64,000 nucleotides of DNA from Alphaproteobacteria bacterium (GTDB taxonomy: Bacteria; Pseudomonadota; Alphaproteobacteria; DSM-16000; Inquilinaceae): the NCBI GenBank assembly GCA_028281925.1, contig JANQIX010000010.1, positions 1 through 64,000 of the forward strand, given 5' to 3'. The position numbers and the translations under genes were made by a program. The first letter of the stretch is position 1, and each line of letters starts with the position of its first letter. Below, piece after piece: positions 1 through 8,320 of this stretch. The notes beneath the pieces are model-generated. The model did no database searches. It was not told the DNA's origin and saw only the letters and a program-made list of their open reading frames with translations.

Positions 1-442
1 ACCGGGCCAGCGGTTCGGTCTCTTGCACCCCCTAGCCAACCTGCCCAGCCCGCAGCTCAGAAGTGAGACAAGCGTGGGTCTGGATCCGTCAACTCGTGGT
101 AGCGCGTATGACCCTCACTGGTTGCGAACGATTATCACCTTCATTCAAGCTCCGTCCAGTGGCTAAATGCATGCGACCCTGAGTCTGATCGGCGGTCGTT
201 GGAAGCCCGTCCTCGTCCGCCATCTGCTCTACGGAAATCGCGCTCTCCAGCGATATCGTGCGTCGGGCCAATGGCGTTCCGGCCATCGAGGGCCAGCATG
301 AGGGCCGCCGCTATGTGCTGCCCTGGTCGGTCTGCCCCAGCCACGGCAATGCCGATGGATGAGCGTCCGATGGCTTTTCGCCCGCACTTCGGGTCGCCCA
401 GTCCCCGAGATTGACACGCCCCCGCCGACATCAGTAATTAAG
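1..442. other. No supportable gene
   Basis: Short open frames occur on both strands, but none has a recognisable family, a convincing ribosome site or a consistent frame across the stretch. It may be the degraded remains of a gene or the far upstream region of the riboswitch operon. The only solid signal is the start of the cobalamin riboswitch at its right edge. Confidence 0.5.
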
Positions 443-632
443 TGCCGGTTCTCGGAACAATTCCAACCATTCCGGGTGAAGAGGGAACACCGTGCGGTGT
501 ACCCAACAGGGACCAAATCCGTGGCTGCCCCCGCAACTGTGAGCGGTGAGGCCCATCGCAAAACACCACTGGCCGCCAAGGCTGGGAAGGTGCGATCGGG
601 CCGGTGATCCGCGAGCCAGGAGACCTGCCGGA
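443..632 (+). promoter_or_regulatory. Cobalamin (AdoCbl) riboswitch
   Basis: The hallmark segments of the B12 riboswitch appear in the right order: an AGAGGGAA-type segment near 480, the GCCCCCGCAACTGT core near 529-542, a CACTGG-to-GGGAAGG arm near 567-592, and the terminal B12 box GAGCCAGGAGACCTGCC at about 613-629. In bacteria this element lowers expression of B12 or cobalt genes when adenosylcobalamin is plentiful. The genes downstream form a cobalt-uptake operon, so cobalt supply here is probably tuned by the cell's B12 level. About 175 bases of leader follow before the first start codon. Confidence 0.95.
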
Positions 633-806
633 CTTATCCTCGACCTGCGTCCGGACGGGGTGATCTGGCTTTGGGTGTCATCGTTGGGCCCACTCTTTCT
701 CTTCGACCGTCCACCGACCGGCGGGTCGCGGCCTGTTGCGCCCAACGCGCGTCCACACGATCCCCCCCGTCTGCACGTTCCCGCTAACGTCTCAGGGGAT
801 CTCACG

Positions 807-1583
807 ATGTTGCATTTTGCTCTGCCCTCCTCCCGCACTGCCGGTGCCGTGGCGGTTCTGCTCGGTTGCCTGCATGCCGGTCCGGCGGCGGCGCATTTCC
901 AGGAGCTGGTGCCCTCCACCGACCTGGTCACGCCGCAGAACCGGTCCGTCGAATTCGACATCACCTTCACCCACCCGGCCCATGGCGGACCGGTCATGGC
1001 GATGGACCCGCCGCTCGGCTTCGGCGTGCTGCACGACGGCACCGTCACCGACCTGACCGATCTTCTGCAGCCGCAATTGGTCGACGGCCTGGGGGCCTAT
1101 GCGGCGACCTACGACGTCACCGGGCCCGGCGACCACATCTTCTTCCTGGAGCCGGCACCCTATCTGGAGGAGTCGGAGCAGATCTATATCCAGCAGTTCA
1201 CCAAGGTGGTGGTCGAGGCCTTCGGCGCGGAGGACGGCTGGAGCGAACTGGTCGGCCTACCGGCGGAGATCCGGCCGCTCACTCGCCCCTATGGCCTGTG
1301 GACCGGAAACGTCTTCCGCGGCGTGGTGCTGAGCGACGGCGAGCCCGTGCCCTTCGCGGAGATCGAGGTCGAATACCGCAACACCGACGGCGTCGCGCTG
1401 CCGGCCGAGGTGTTCGGAACCCAGGTGATCCTGGCCGATGCCGACGGCACCTTCGACTTCGTCATGCCGCGGGCCGGCTGGTGGGGCTTTTGCGCCTTGG
1501 GTGTGGGGCCGGAGACCGAGCATGAGGGGCTGGAACTGTCGCAGGACGCCGTGATGTGGGTCCGCACGGAGGATGTCCGATGA
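807..1583 (+). CDS. DUF4198 periplasmic protein of cobalt ECF transporter (CbiK/NikK-like)
   Basis: This 258-residue protein begins with a Sec signal peptide whose hydrophobic stretch ends in GPAAA, after which the mature chain starts at AHFQELVPST. It is a beta-rich DUF4198 protein. In several proteobacterial nickel and cobalt ECF systems such a protein (NikK) is an accessory periplasmic component beside the M, L, Q and O subunits. The ATG at 807 follows GGGGAT; the frame is open further upstream, but that part overlaps the riboswitch and is not coding. It is the first gene after the cobalamin riboswitch, so it probably helps deliver cobalt at the outer face of the membrane. Direct metal binding is not proven by sequence. 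Confidence 0.8.
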   Translation: MLHFALPSSRTAGAVAVLLGCLHAGPAAAHFQELVPSTDLVTPQNRSVEFDITFTHPAHGGPVMAMDPPLGFGVLHDGTVTDLTDLLQPQLVDGLGAYAATYDVTGPGDHIFFLEPAPYLEESEQIYIQQFTKVVVEAFGAEDGWSELVGLPAEIRPLTRPYGLWTGNVFRGVVLSDGEPVPFAEIEVEYRNTDGVALPAEVFGTQVILADADGTFDFVMPRAGWWGFCALGVGPETEHEGLELSQDAVMWVRTEDVR

Positions 1584-1664
1584 CGATCACAATCGACCTG
1601 CTGGCATTGCCTGCGGCACCGGCCATCGGCGTCGAATCCTCTGAATGCCGAGCCTTCTACAGGG

Positions 1665-1746
1665 CGTCCTGCCCGCGAAGGCGGGCATCTCCTGCCATGT
1701 TGGGCACACCGACCGGAAAGGTCCCCGCCTTCGCGGGGACGACGGA
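1665..1746. repeat. Dispersed palindromic repeat, copy 1
   Basis: There are two hairpins in a row. The first is GCCCGC-gaag-GCGGGC (1671-1686); the second is GTCCCCGC-cttc-GCGGGGAC (1721-1740). The same two-hairpin layout recurs at 4585-4672. Translated fragments such as PAKAGI and RLRGDD are the usual by-product of this class of alphaproteobacterial intergenic repeat. A short frame starting at 1580, overlapping the preceding stop, runs into it and is probably not a gene. Confidence 0.75.
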
Positions 1747-1829
1747 CGTGTTGCGCGAATAGGGGATCCACCACCGATGCGAAGCAGGCTTCGGGCAGCC
1801 ACGCAGGCCGAGAGACCGGGGACGATCCC

Positions 1830-2462
1830 ATGCATATCGCCGACGGCGTGATCGCCGCCCCCGTCATCGCCGGTGCGACGATCGTGTCGGTGGTGGGCCT
1901 CGGCCTCGGCCTGCGGGCGCTGACGCCGGAGCGCATTCCGGTGGTCGCGGTGTTGAGCGCCACCTTCTTCGTGGCCTCGCTGATTCACATCACGCTGGGG
2001 CCGTCCAGCGTGCACCTGATCTTCAACGGCCTGGTCGGTGTGCTGCTGGGCTGGGCCGCGTTTCCGGCCATGTTCGTGGGCCTGCTGCTGCAATCCGTGC
2101 TGTTCGGCTTCGGCGGGGTCACGGTCTTGGGCGTCAACCTGTTCAACATCGCCCTGCCGGGGCTGATGTGCGGGCTGGCCGCCAGGCCCGTGATCGCCCG
2201 GTTCGGCCCGTCCGGGGCTGCCGCAGCCGGGGCCGTCGCCGGCGCTGCGGCCGTCGGCCTCACGGCCATGCTGGTGGCGCTTTCGCTGGGCCTGAGCGGG
2301 CGGGAGTTCATTCCCGCCGCCAAGCTGACAGTGCTGGCCCATCTGCCCGTGATGGCGATCGAAGGCGCGGTCACGGCGGCCGCGGTGTTGCTGATCAAGC
2401 GGGTGCGGCCGGATATGCTGGCGAGTTCCCGGCCGGTGCGTGCCACGGCACCGGTGTCCTGA
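1830..2462 (+). CDS. cbiM: Cobalt ECF transporter substrate-specific subunit CbiM
   Basis: This is a 210-residue integral membrane protein. It opens with MHIADG, the diagnostic start of CbiM/NikM: in this family the free amino group and His2 of the processed chain bind the metal, together with a further histidine that is probably His53 or His62 here (IHITLGPSSVH). Around six hydrophobic segments follow. CbiM is the S component that selects the metal for the energy-coupling module CbiQ/CbiO. No CbiN gene is present; the DUF4198 and CbiL-like proteins on either side probably take its place. Cobalt is inferred as substrate from the riboswitch; nickel cannot be excluded. Confidence 0.92.
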   Translation: MHIADGVIAAPVIAGATIVSVVGLGLGLRALTPERIPVVAVLSATFFVASLIHITLGPSSVHLIFNGLVGVLLGWAAFPAMFVGLLLQSVLFGFGGVTVLGVNLFNIALPGLMCGLAARPVIARFGPSGAAAAGAVAGAAAVGLTAMLVALSLGLSGREFIPAAKLTVLAHLPVMAIEGAVTAAAVLLIKRVRPDMLASSRPVRATAPVS

Positions 2463-2478
2463 CCGACGGATCGATCCG

Positions 2479-3087
2479 ATGCGTATATTCGTAATCCTCG
2501 CCGCATTTGCCCTCTGGCTGGTCCAGGCGGGCGATGCGGAAGCCCATCGCCTCAACGTGTTCGCCTACGGCGACGGCACGATGATCGTCGGGTCCGCCTA
2601 TTTCAGCGGCGGCGGCGCGCCGGACGGCGCGACGGTGACGGCATACGGCCCCGACGGTACCGTGCTGGGCGAAACCACCACCGATGCCGAAGGCGCCTTC
2701 ACGATCCAGGCGACAGCGCGGGTGGACCACCGGATCGCGGTGGAGACGGCGGACGGCCATGTCGCAGAGTTCACCGTCGCCGCGGGCGAGCTGTCGGACA
2801 GTCTGCCCGCCCCGGAGGGCGCCGTGGATACGCCGGAGCCGGCCGCCCCCCAACCGGCGGGTAACGGTGCCCCGACCGCACAGCCGGCGGCCATCGACGA
2901 GGCCGCGCTGGAAGCGCTGGTCACCCGCACTGTACGCCAGCAGATCCAGCCGCTTCGCGAAGAGCTGGCCGCCTTAGGCACCGACATCCGCGTGCAGGAC
3001 ATCATCGGCGGCGTCGGCTACATCCTCGGCCTGTTCGGGCTCGCCGCCTATGGGATGTCGCTGCGCCGGCGCCAGGCGGCAGAGTGA
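2479..3087 (+). CDS. CbiL/NikL-like auxiliary subunit of cobalt transporter
   Basis: This 202-residue protein has an N-terminal signal sequence or anchor, a beta-sandwich domain that begins HRLNVFAYGDG (about residues 24-105), a Pro/Ala-rich linker, a short amphipathic helix (about 140-170), and a C-terminal membrane segment ending in SLRRRQ. That architecture matches the NikL/CbiL accessory proteins found with M, Q and O subunits, which are thought to present metal to the S component from the periplasm. It lies 16 bases after cbiM, and its stop overlaps the next start (TGATG), so it is translationally coupled to cbiQ. Confidence 0.8.
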   Translation: MRIFVILAAFALWLVQAGDAEAHRLNVFAYGDGTMIVGSAYFSGGGAPDGATVTAYGPDGTVLGETTTDAEGAFTIQATARVDHRIAVETADGHVAEFTVAAGELSDSLPAPEGAVDTPEPAAPQPAGNGAPTAQPAAIDEAALEALVTRTVRQQIQPLREELAALGTDIRVQDIIGGVGYILGLFGLAAYGMSLRRRQAAE

Positions 3088-3887
3088 TGGCGCATCACGA
3101 GTCGCTGCTGCATCGGGAGTTTGCGCCGCCGTCGCGGCTGACCGCGTCGGTCGGTCTGTTTTCCGACCGCGATCCGCGCGTCCGCTTAGCGGTAGCGCTG
3201 GCCGCGTGCGTCGCGGCCGTGGCCTTGCAGAGCCTGACTGCCCTCTTGGTGGCGCTGGTTCTTGCGATCGCCGCACTGGTGGCGGCACGACCGGACTGGC
3301 GGACCGTCGGCCGGCGGCTCTTGGCGCTGGAAGGCTTCATGGCGATGATCATCGTCATGCTGCCGTTCACCGTGCCGCCGGCCGGGGACGTAATCCTGTT
3401 CCGGCTGGGGCCGCTGACAGCCAGCGAAGAAGGTCTGCACCAGGCCGTCACCATCCTTCTGAAGACCAACATCGTCGTGCTGCTCTTGACCGCCATGATC
3501 GGGGGACTGGAGGCCACGGCCTTTGGCCGTGCGCTGGCGACCTTGGGCCTGCCCGGCCGGATGGTCACGCTGCTGCTCTTGACGGTTCGCTATCTGGACG
3601 TGCTGCAGCGCGACTATGCGCAGCTGCGCCGGGCCATGCGGGTGCGCGGCTTCCGGGCGCGGGTGGACCGGCACAGCCTGCGCAGCATCGGCTATCTGGT
3701 CGGCATGCTGCTCGTGCGCAGCTTCGACCGGTCCGAACGCATTCTGAATGCCATGCGCTGCCGCGGCTTCGACGGCACGTTCCGCCATGATGCGCTGACA
3801 CCGCCCGATCGGGGCGATGCCATGCTCGGTGCCCTGACGGGCTTGGCGATCGGGGCCTGTGTGTGGGTGGAGCTGGCGGTCGCATGA
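3087..3887 (+). CDS. cbiQ: Energy-coupling factor transmembrane protein CbiQ
   Basis: The T component of the cobalt ECF transporter, 266 residues with several hydrophobic segments. Two arginine motifs characteristic of the family's coupling helices, AMRVRGF and AMRCRGF, lie in the cytoplasmic part and transmit ATPase motion to CbiM. The ATG at 3087 overlaps the previous stop by one base; a GTG one codon earlier is possible but adds only one residue. Its own stop overlaps the cbiO start (ATGA), as is common for genes whose products form a fixed complex. Confidence 0.92.
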   Translation: MAHHESLLHREFAPPSRLTASVGLFSDRDPRVRLAVALAACVAAVALQSLTALLVALVLAIAALVAARPDWRTVGRRLLALEGFMAMIIVMLPFTVPPAGDVILFRLGPLTASEEGLHQAVTILLKTNIVVLLLTAMIGGLEATAFGRALATLGLPGRMVTLLLLTVRYLDVLQRDYAQLRRAMRVRGFRARVDRHSLRSIGYLVGMLLVRSFDRSERILNAMRCRGFDGTFRHDALTPPDRGDAMLGALTGLAIGACVWVELAVA

Positions 3888-4546
3888 GCGATGCGCCGCT
3901 GATCCATCTCCACGATGCCCAGGTGACCAGAGACGACGGCCGCGTGGTGCTCGACGGTGTGGACCTGGCTGTGCATGCGGGCGAGCGGGTCGGCCTGGTC
4001 GGCCCCAACGGCATCGGCAAGACGACGCTGCTGCACGTTCTGGTCGGCCTGCTGCCGGTGACGGCCGGCGGTCTGACCGCCTTCGGCCAGCCCTGCCGGA
4101 CAGAGCGCGACTTCGCGGACCTGCGCCGCCGTGTGGGTCTGTTGTTCCAAGACAGCGACGACCAGCTGTTCTGCCCAACGGTCGGCGAGGATATCGCTTT
4201 CGGGCCGCTCAATCTGGGGGCCTCGCGGGATGATGCGGCCGCGGTCACCGGCCGGACGCTGGCGCGCGTCGGCCTTGCCGGGTTCGAGCAGCGCATCACC
4301 TACCGTCTGTCGGGTGGGGAGAAGCGTCTGGTGGCGTTGGCCACGGTGCTGGCCATGCAGCCGGACGTGCTGCTGCTGGACGAACCGACCACGGGGCTGG
4401 ACGAAGACGCGGAGGAACGGATGATCCTGCTGCTGCAGTCGCTGGACCAGGCGATGGTGCTGGTGTCCCACGACCGGCGCGTGATCGACCGGCTGGCCAC
4501 GCGCGTGGTGCGCCTGGGCCAAAACGGCCTGCAGGCGGACACTTGA
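3884..4546 (+). CDS. cbiO: Cobalt ECF transporter ATPase CbiO
   Basis: A 220-residue ABC ATPase, the A component of the cobalt ECF transporter. Walker A is GPNGIGKT at residues 40-47, the Q-loop is LLFQDSDDQLF near 87-97, the signature LSGGEK is at 142-147, Walker B LLLDEP at 163-168 and the switch histidine is His196. It is a little shorter than many CbiO proteins (about 270), lacking part of the usual C-terminal extension. It is the last gene of the riboswitch-led operon and is followed by a palindromic repeat. Confidence 0.92.
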   Translation: MSDAPLIHLHDAQVTRDDGRVVLDGVDLAVHAGERVGLVGPNGIGKTTLLHVLVGLLPVTAGGLTAFGQPCRTERDFADLRRRVGLLFQDSDDQLFCPTVGEDIAFGPLNLGASRDDAAAVTGRTLARVGLAGFEQRITYRLSGGEKRLVALATVLAMQPDVLLLDEPTTGLDEDAEERMILLLQSLDQAMVLVSHDRRVIDRLATRVVRLGQNGLQADT

Positions 4547-4584
4547 TTTCACCCGCCACTTAGAGCGTTTTCAGATTCACTGTC

Positions 4585-4672
4585 GCTCCAGCCCGCTTTA
4601 GGCGGGTATCTCCCACCACCATCGTCCATTCCGACGAGATCCCCGCCTGCGCGGGGATGACGGTGGGCGACC
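4585..4672. repeat. Dispersed palindromic repeat, copy 2
   Basis: The first hairpin is CCCGC/GCGGG (4592-4606) and the second is ATCCCCGC-ctgc-GCGGGGAT (4639-4658), followed by GACGG. The layout matches copy 1 at 1665-1746, including TATCTCC or CATCTCC after the first hairpin. The two copies bracket cbiM-cbiO. It may also act as a transcription terminator for cbiO. Confidence 0.75.
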
Positions 4673-4702
4673 GCGTTCGCTGCCCGCCACCGAGTCGCTT
4701 GC

Positions 4703-4753
4703 CTTATCCCCACCACCAGGATAGGATGCGCCTATCCTCACCAGGGGGATAGG
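4703..4753. promoter_or_regulatory. Two tandem operators for the CsoR/RcnR-type sensor
   Basis: Two 23-bp inverted repeats share the same arms and spacing: CTTATCC-N9-GGATAGG at 4703-4725 and CCTATCC-N9-GGATAGG at 4731-4753, separated by five bases. They lie just upstream of the regulator's ATG at 4765, so bound repressor would cover its promoter or ribosome site. Autoregulation and co-repression of the efflux gene is the likely purpose. Confidence 0.75.
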
Positions 4754-4764
4754 ATCGAACACGC

Positions 4765-5037
4765 ATGCGCCACGAAAGCCACCCCGACGTCATCAACCGC
4801 CTGAAGCGGGCCGACGGGCATCTGCAGAAGATCGTCCGCATGATGGAGGAGGGGCGGCCTTGTGCGGAGCTCGCCCAGCAGCTGCACGCGGTGGAGAAGG
4901 CGGTGGGCCAGGCGAAACGCATCCTGATCCAGGACCATGTGGACCACTGCCTGGAGGAATCGCTGAACGGCGAGACGGACCCGAAGACGGCCCGCGCGCT
5001 GATCGGCGAGTTCAAGGGCCTGACGAAGTACCTGTGA
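4765..5037 (+). CDS. CsoR/RcnR-family metal-sensing transcriptional repressor
   Basis: A 90-residue all-helical repressor of the DUF156 family. The family releases DNA when metal binds at the dimer interface. The aligned ligands are Cys33, His58 and Cys62: the Cys-25-His-4-Cys spacing is that of copper sensor CsoR and nickel sensor InrS, whereas enteric RcnR uses His/Cys/His/His. An N-terminal histidine (His3 or His6) could add a fourth ligand, as in nickel sensors. The neighbouring efflux gene and cobalt operon argue for nickel or cobalt sensing, but the ligand set alone would also fit copper. It is transcribed with the efflux gene 37 bases downstream. Confidence 0.85.
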   Translation: MRHESHPDVINRLKRADGHLQKIVRMMEEGRPCAELAQQLHAVEKAVGQAKRILIQDHVDHCLEESLNGETDPKTARALIGEFKGLTKYL

Positions 5038-5074
5038 CGCCGGTAACGGACGAAGAGGAAGCGGGGCAGCGGTC

Positions 5075-5932
5075 ATGGATCTCACCGGCCTGATCGAGAG
5101 CGGCGGCAACCCGTTGATCCTGTTCGTGATCGCCTTCGTGCTGGGTGCGCTGCACGGATTGGAACCCGGGCATTCCAAGACCATGATCGCCGCCTATATC
5201 GTCGCGATCCGCGGTACCGTGTTCCAGGCGATCCTGCTCGGCGTCAGTGCGGCGCTGTCGCATTCGATCATCGTCTGGGTGCTGGCGGGGCTGGCCCTGT
5301 ATCTCGGGGACGAGCTGATCGCGGAGACGGCCGAACCCTATTTCATGGTTCTATCGGGGCTGATCATCGTCGTTATCGCCGCCTGGATGGCCGGCCGGCT
5401 GGCCGGCGAACGGGCAGGCCGGCCGGCGCTTGCCGTTGCGCAGGGCGGGGCGGCGGCCCTGCATGCGCATCACCATGACCATCATGACCATAGGCATCAC
5501 CACCACCATGCCGACGACCATGCCCATGGGGACGGGGCGGCGTATGCCGGGGCCGACGCACACGCTCGCGCCCATGCGGCAGAGATCCGACAGCGGCTGG
5601 CCGACGGGCGCACCAGCACGGGCCAGACCATCCTGTTCGGCCTGACCGGTGGCCTGATCCCCTGCGCCGCGGCGATTACCGTGCTGCTGTTGTGCCTGCA
5701 TCTCGACAATGTGCTTCTCGGCATCGGCCTGGTCTCGGGCTTCAGTATCGGCCTGGGCGTGACGCTGGTGGCCGTCGGCGTCGTTGCCGCCTGGGGTACG
5801 AAATTCGTTGCCAATCGGTCGCGCCTGTTCGACCGCTGGGCGGGACGGCTGCCCTATCTGTCGAGCGCGCTGATCGGGATCGTCGGCCTGGTGATGGTCG
5901 CATCCGGACTATCCCACTTCCCGGCCCACTGA
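5075..5932 (+). CDS. rcnA: RcnA/NicO-family nickel/cobalt efflux protein
   Basis: A 285-residue inner-membrane protein of the NiCoT/RcnA superfamily that exports nickel and cobalt. The first membrane helix carries HGLEPGH (residues 27-33), a conserved metal motif of this family. A cytoplasmic loop at about 130-151 is extremely rich in histidine and aspartate and probably buffers or gates the metal. The second half has the conserved GLTGGLIPCAAA segment. It sits directly after its predicted repressor. Uptake (cbi genes) and efflux are therefore adjacent but apparently controlled by different signals, B12 for the former and metal for the latter. Confidence 0.9.
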   Translation: MDLTGLIESGGNPLILFVIAFVLGALHGLEPGHSKTMIAAYIVAIRGTVFQAILLGVSAALSHSIIVWVLAGLALYLGDELIAETAEPYFMVLSGLIIVVIAAWMAGRLAGERAGRPALAVAQGGAAALHAHHHDHHDHRHHHHHADDHAHGDGAAYAGADAHARAHAAEIRQRLADGRTSTGQTILFGLTGGLIPCAAAITVLLLCLHLDNVLLGIGLVSGFSIGLGVTLVAVGVVAAWGTKFVANRSRLFDRWAGRLPYLSSALIGIVGLVMVASGLSHFPAH

Positions 5933-5998
5933 CCGGTCATCGGCGGTCTTCGGCCGTCGTCTGGTGTCTCCTCAAGCATCGCCGCCCGGCCGGGCCGG

Positions 5999-6769
5999 TC
6001 ACTCCGTCAGCGGCAGCGCCTTGATAGACAGGATCGACAGCCCCGGGGGCAGCGGACCGCTGGCCAGGATCGCCGCCATTTCGTGTGCCTCGGTTTCGGT
6101 GAAGTTGCCGCTGATCATTCCCCGACCGCCAAGGATCGGCTCGTGGATCATCGGGGCGGAAAGAACCTGGTCGTCAAACACAATGGCCAGAGGCTGTCCC
6201 AGCAGATCGGACGTTATCTGGCCGAACCGCTCGGTCCCTTTCCTGGAGAAGGCGATATTGATGGCCCATTGACCATATGACGTGAATTCGGCCGCCACGG
6301 ACTCGATCGCATCGCCATACATCAGCGGCTCTTGCTCCACGACATAGTCGCCCTGGTCATCGGTGCCCGGCAACGTCGTCAGGCCAGACGGGAGCGTCTC
6401 GCCGGGCTGGTACTCCGGCACGACCGCGTGGAAGGTTAGCGTGCCCGGCCGCAGCATGGGACCGACGAATGCCGCCGGCTCCTCAGCCGTCGCGATCTCC
6501 AGCATCAGGGTGCCATCGGCGTTCAGTCGGGTGGCTACGCTACACAGACCCGGCCGCGCCAGCCTGTCTTCAAGAACGACGACGGCGGTTTGGTCGAGGA
6601 CCACCTCGTCACTGCCGATCACCAGTTCGTATCGCGGTATCAGGCCGGCGCATTCGTCCGTCGGCACCATGGCCGGCGGCATTCCGCCTTCGCACTCGGC
6701 CGCGCCGAACAGCAGCCGGCACAGCAACAGGGCGGCCGATGCACCCTCGGTAACCGTCTCTTCCATCAT
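5999..6769 (-). CDS. Orphan SecD P1-head-subdomain protein
   Basis: This 256-residue protein has a C-terminal part (about residues 165-250) that matches the SecDF P1 head subdomain: LAIVFDDQVLSAP, then GGRGMISGNFTETEAHEMA and ILASGPLPP. In SecD that region is a periplasmic domain of a translocation motor with 12 membrane helices in the SecDF pair; here only a weak hydrophobic stretch near the N-terminus is present and the membrane part is absent. The upstream half resembles the P1 base. Function is unknown; it may be an exported chaperone-like protein. The GENE is alone between convergent rcnA and a downstream-facing radical SAM gene. Confidence 0.7.
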   Translation of the reverse strand: MMEETVTEGASAALLLCRLLFGAAECEGGMPPAMVPTDECAGLIPRYELVIGSDEVVLDQTAVVVLEDRLARPGLCSVATRLNADGTLMLEIATAEEPAAFVGPMLRPGTLTFHAVVPEYQPGETLPSGLTTLPGTDDQGDYVVEQEPLMYGDAIESVAAEFTSYGQWAINIAFSRKGTERFGQITSDLLGQPLAIVFDDQVLSAPMIHEPILGGRGMISGNFTETEAHEMAAILASGPLPPGLSILSIKALPLTE

Positions 6770-6828
6770 CTGCCTCCCTTAGGGATTGTTGATCATGGAG
6801 TGCCGGCCGCAACGGCATGCCGGCCAAA

Positions 6829-8169
6829 TCAGCCCAGGGCTGCGCTTGCCTCGACCGATGCGATCGAGGCCTTGCGGACATCTTCCGGGCAGTCCGAGCC
6901 CAGCCTTGCGACGGTGCTGGCGACGCGCACTTCGGTCCAGCGGTCATAGTATTCGCGGATATCGTCGGCGCTCAGCCCCGGCAGAGTCAGGATTGTCTCG
7001 CGGTGCGACGCCGGCCGATCCAGATAGTCGTCGGGCAGATAGCCGCGCTCGCGGCAGACATGGAACAGCCGGGTGCCGGGATAGGGGTAGAAGACGAAAT
7101 AGCCGAAATCGTCGGGCGCCAGCGCGTGATGCAGCGCCAGCGTGGCATCCAGGTCCTCCCGTGTCTCGCCGGGCACGCCCATCATGTAGTTGGCGGTGAC
7201 CAAGATGCCCGCCTCGCGCGTGCGGTGGAATACGTCGATCAGGCGTTCGTTGCCCACCGGCCGCTGCATCACTTCGCGCCGGACCCGCTCGCTGCCGCTT
7301 TCCACACCATAGGTCACGTGCCAGCATCCGGCAGCGGCCAGTGCTTCGATCATCGCGGGCGACATCGTCTCGGCCCGCGCATGCAGCGAAAAGCCGACGC
7401 CGATGCGCTCTTTGAAGACCTTGCAGAACTCCAGCACCCAGGGCCGGTGCAGCGTGAACGTGTCGTCCAGGAAAATGACGTAGTTCAGCGGCCCAGCTTC
7501 GCGGATCGCCTCCAGCTCCGCGATCACCGCCGGCACGGACCGGCGCCGGCCATAGCGCCCGAGATCCTGATACATCTCCTCATAGAGACGCGCTGCACAG
7601 TAGGTGCACGGGAACGGGCAGCCGCGTTGGGTGACGATGTGGAACACGCCGTCGCGTTCATCCAGCAGGTCGCGCGCCATGGGGGGCAGAGCGTCCAGCG
7701 GCTCGATCGGCGGGGCAAGCTGGGGACGGGCACCGCCCTTCACCCAGATGTTCGCAATCTCGCCATCGGACACTTGACCGTGTGCTTCAATCGCATCGGC
7801 CAGGTCAATCAGCGCCTGCTCGCCTTCGCCCAAACAGATGTAGTCGACGCCGGGCGCAGCAAGCGTCTCTTCCGGCGAATAGGTGGGATGAAGCCCGCCG
7901 GCCACGACCGGCACCGAGATGTGGCGGCGGAGCCCGGCCAGGATGCGTCGCGCATCGAGCCACTGGCGCGTCGTCAGCGAGACGCCGACCAGTCCGGCCC
8001 CGCCGGTGCGGATCTCAGCTGCGATCTGTTCGATCGGGGTATCGGCCGTGACCCGCATCAAGGCGGCCTCGTGGCCGTGCCGCCGCAGGAAGGCGGCCAA
8101 GCACGCCGGCCCGATCGACGCCACCGACCAGGTGCGGGCCAGATCGATTTCCAGGAACAGGACCTTCAT
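6829..8169 (-). CDS. B12-binding-domain radical SAM protein
   Basis: A 446-residue enzyme with an N-terminal cobalamin-binding-type Rossmann domain (about 1-140, including VVAGGLHPTYSPEE) and a radical SAM barrel. The [4Fe-4S] cluster motif is Cys184-x3-Cys188-x2-Cys191 within RGCPFPCTYCAA. An ESGS motif and a later GVPGETREDLD segment support the AdoMet barrel. Members of this large class methylate or rearrange unactivated carbons, or have unassigned roles in lipid and cofactor chemistry; substrate cannot be assigned here. It is divergent from the PAAR cassette, with 151 bases between them. Confidence 0.85.
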   Translation of the reverse strand: MKVLFLEIDLARTWSVASIGPACLAAFLRRHGHEAALMRVTADTPIEQIAAEIRTGGAGLVGVSLTTRQWLDARRILAGLRRHISVPVVAGGLHPTYSPEETLAAPGVDYICLGEGEQALIDLADAIEAHGQVSDGEIANIWVKGGARPQLAPPIEPLDALPPMARDLLDERDGVFHIVTQRGCPFPCTYCAARLYEEMYQDLGRYGRRRSVPAVIAELEAIREAGPLNYVIFLDDTFTLHRPWVLEFCKVFKERIGVGFSLHARAETMSPAMIEALAAAGCWHVTYGVESGSERVRREVMQRPVGNERLIDVFHRTREAGILVTANYMMGVPGETREDLDATLALHHALAPDDFGYFVFYPYPGTRLFHVCRERGYLPDDYLDRPASHRETILTLPGLSADDIREYYDRWTEVRVASTVARLGSDCPEDVRKASIASVEASAALG

Positions 8170-8320
8170 CCGCGGCGCCCAGAGCTGTCAGACCGACACG
8201 CCATCGCAGCCAAGAGTGCCCGACAGACGCGTCACCGTCCACCCACGTACCCATATCACCGCGATGACGGCGCCGCGCAGCGGCTGCTATGCTGCGGTGA
8301 AAACTGGGAGCGAGCCGATC

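Noticed and set aside
1580..1762. Short frame overlapping the first cobalt gene's stop
   Set aside because: Its second half is a translation of the palindromic repeat, so it is not a conserved protein.
5455..5540. Repeated CAT/CAC triplets that look like a simple repeat
   Set aside because: They encode the His-rich loop of the efflux protein and are in frame.
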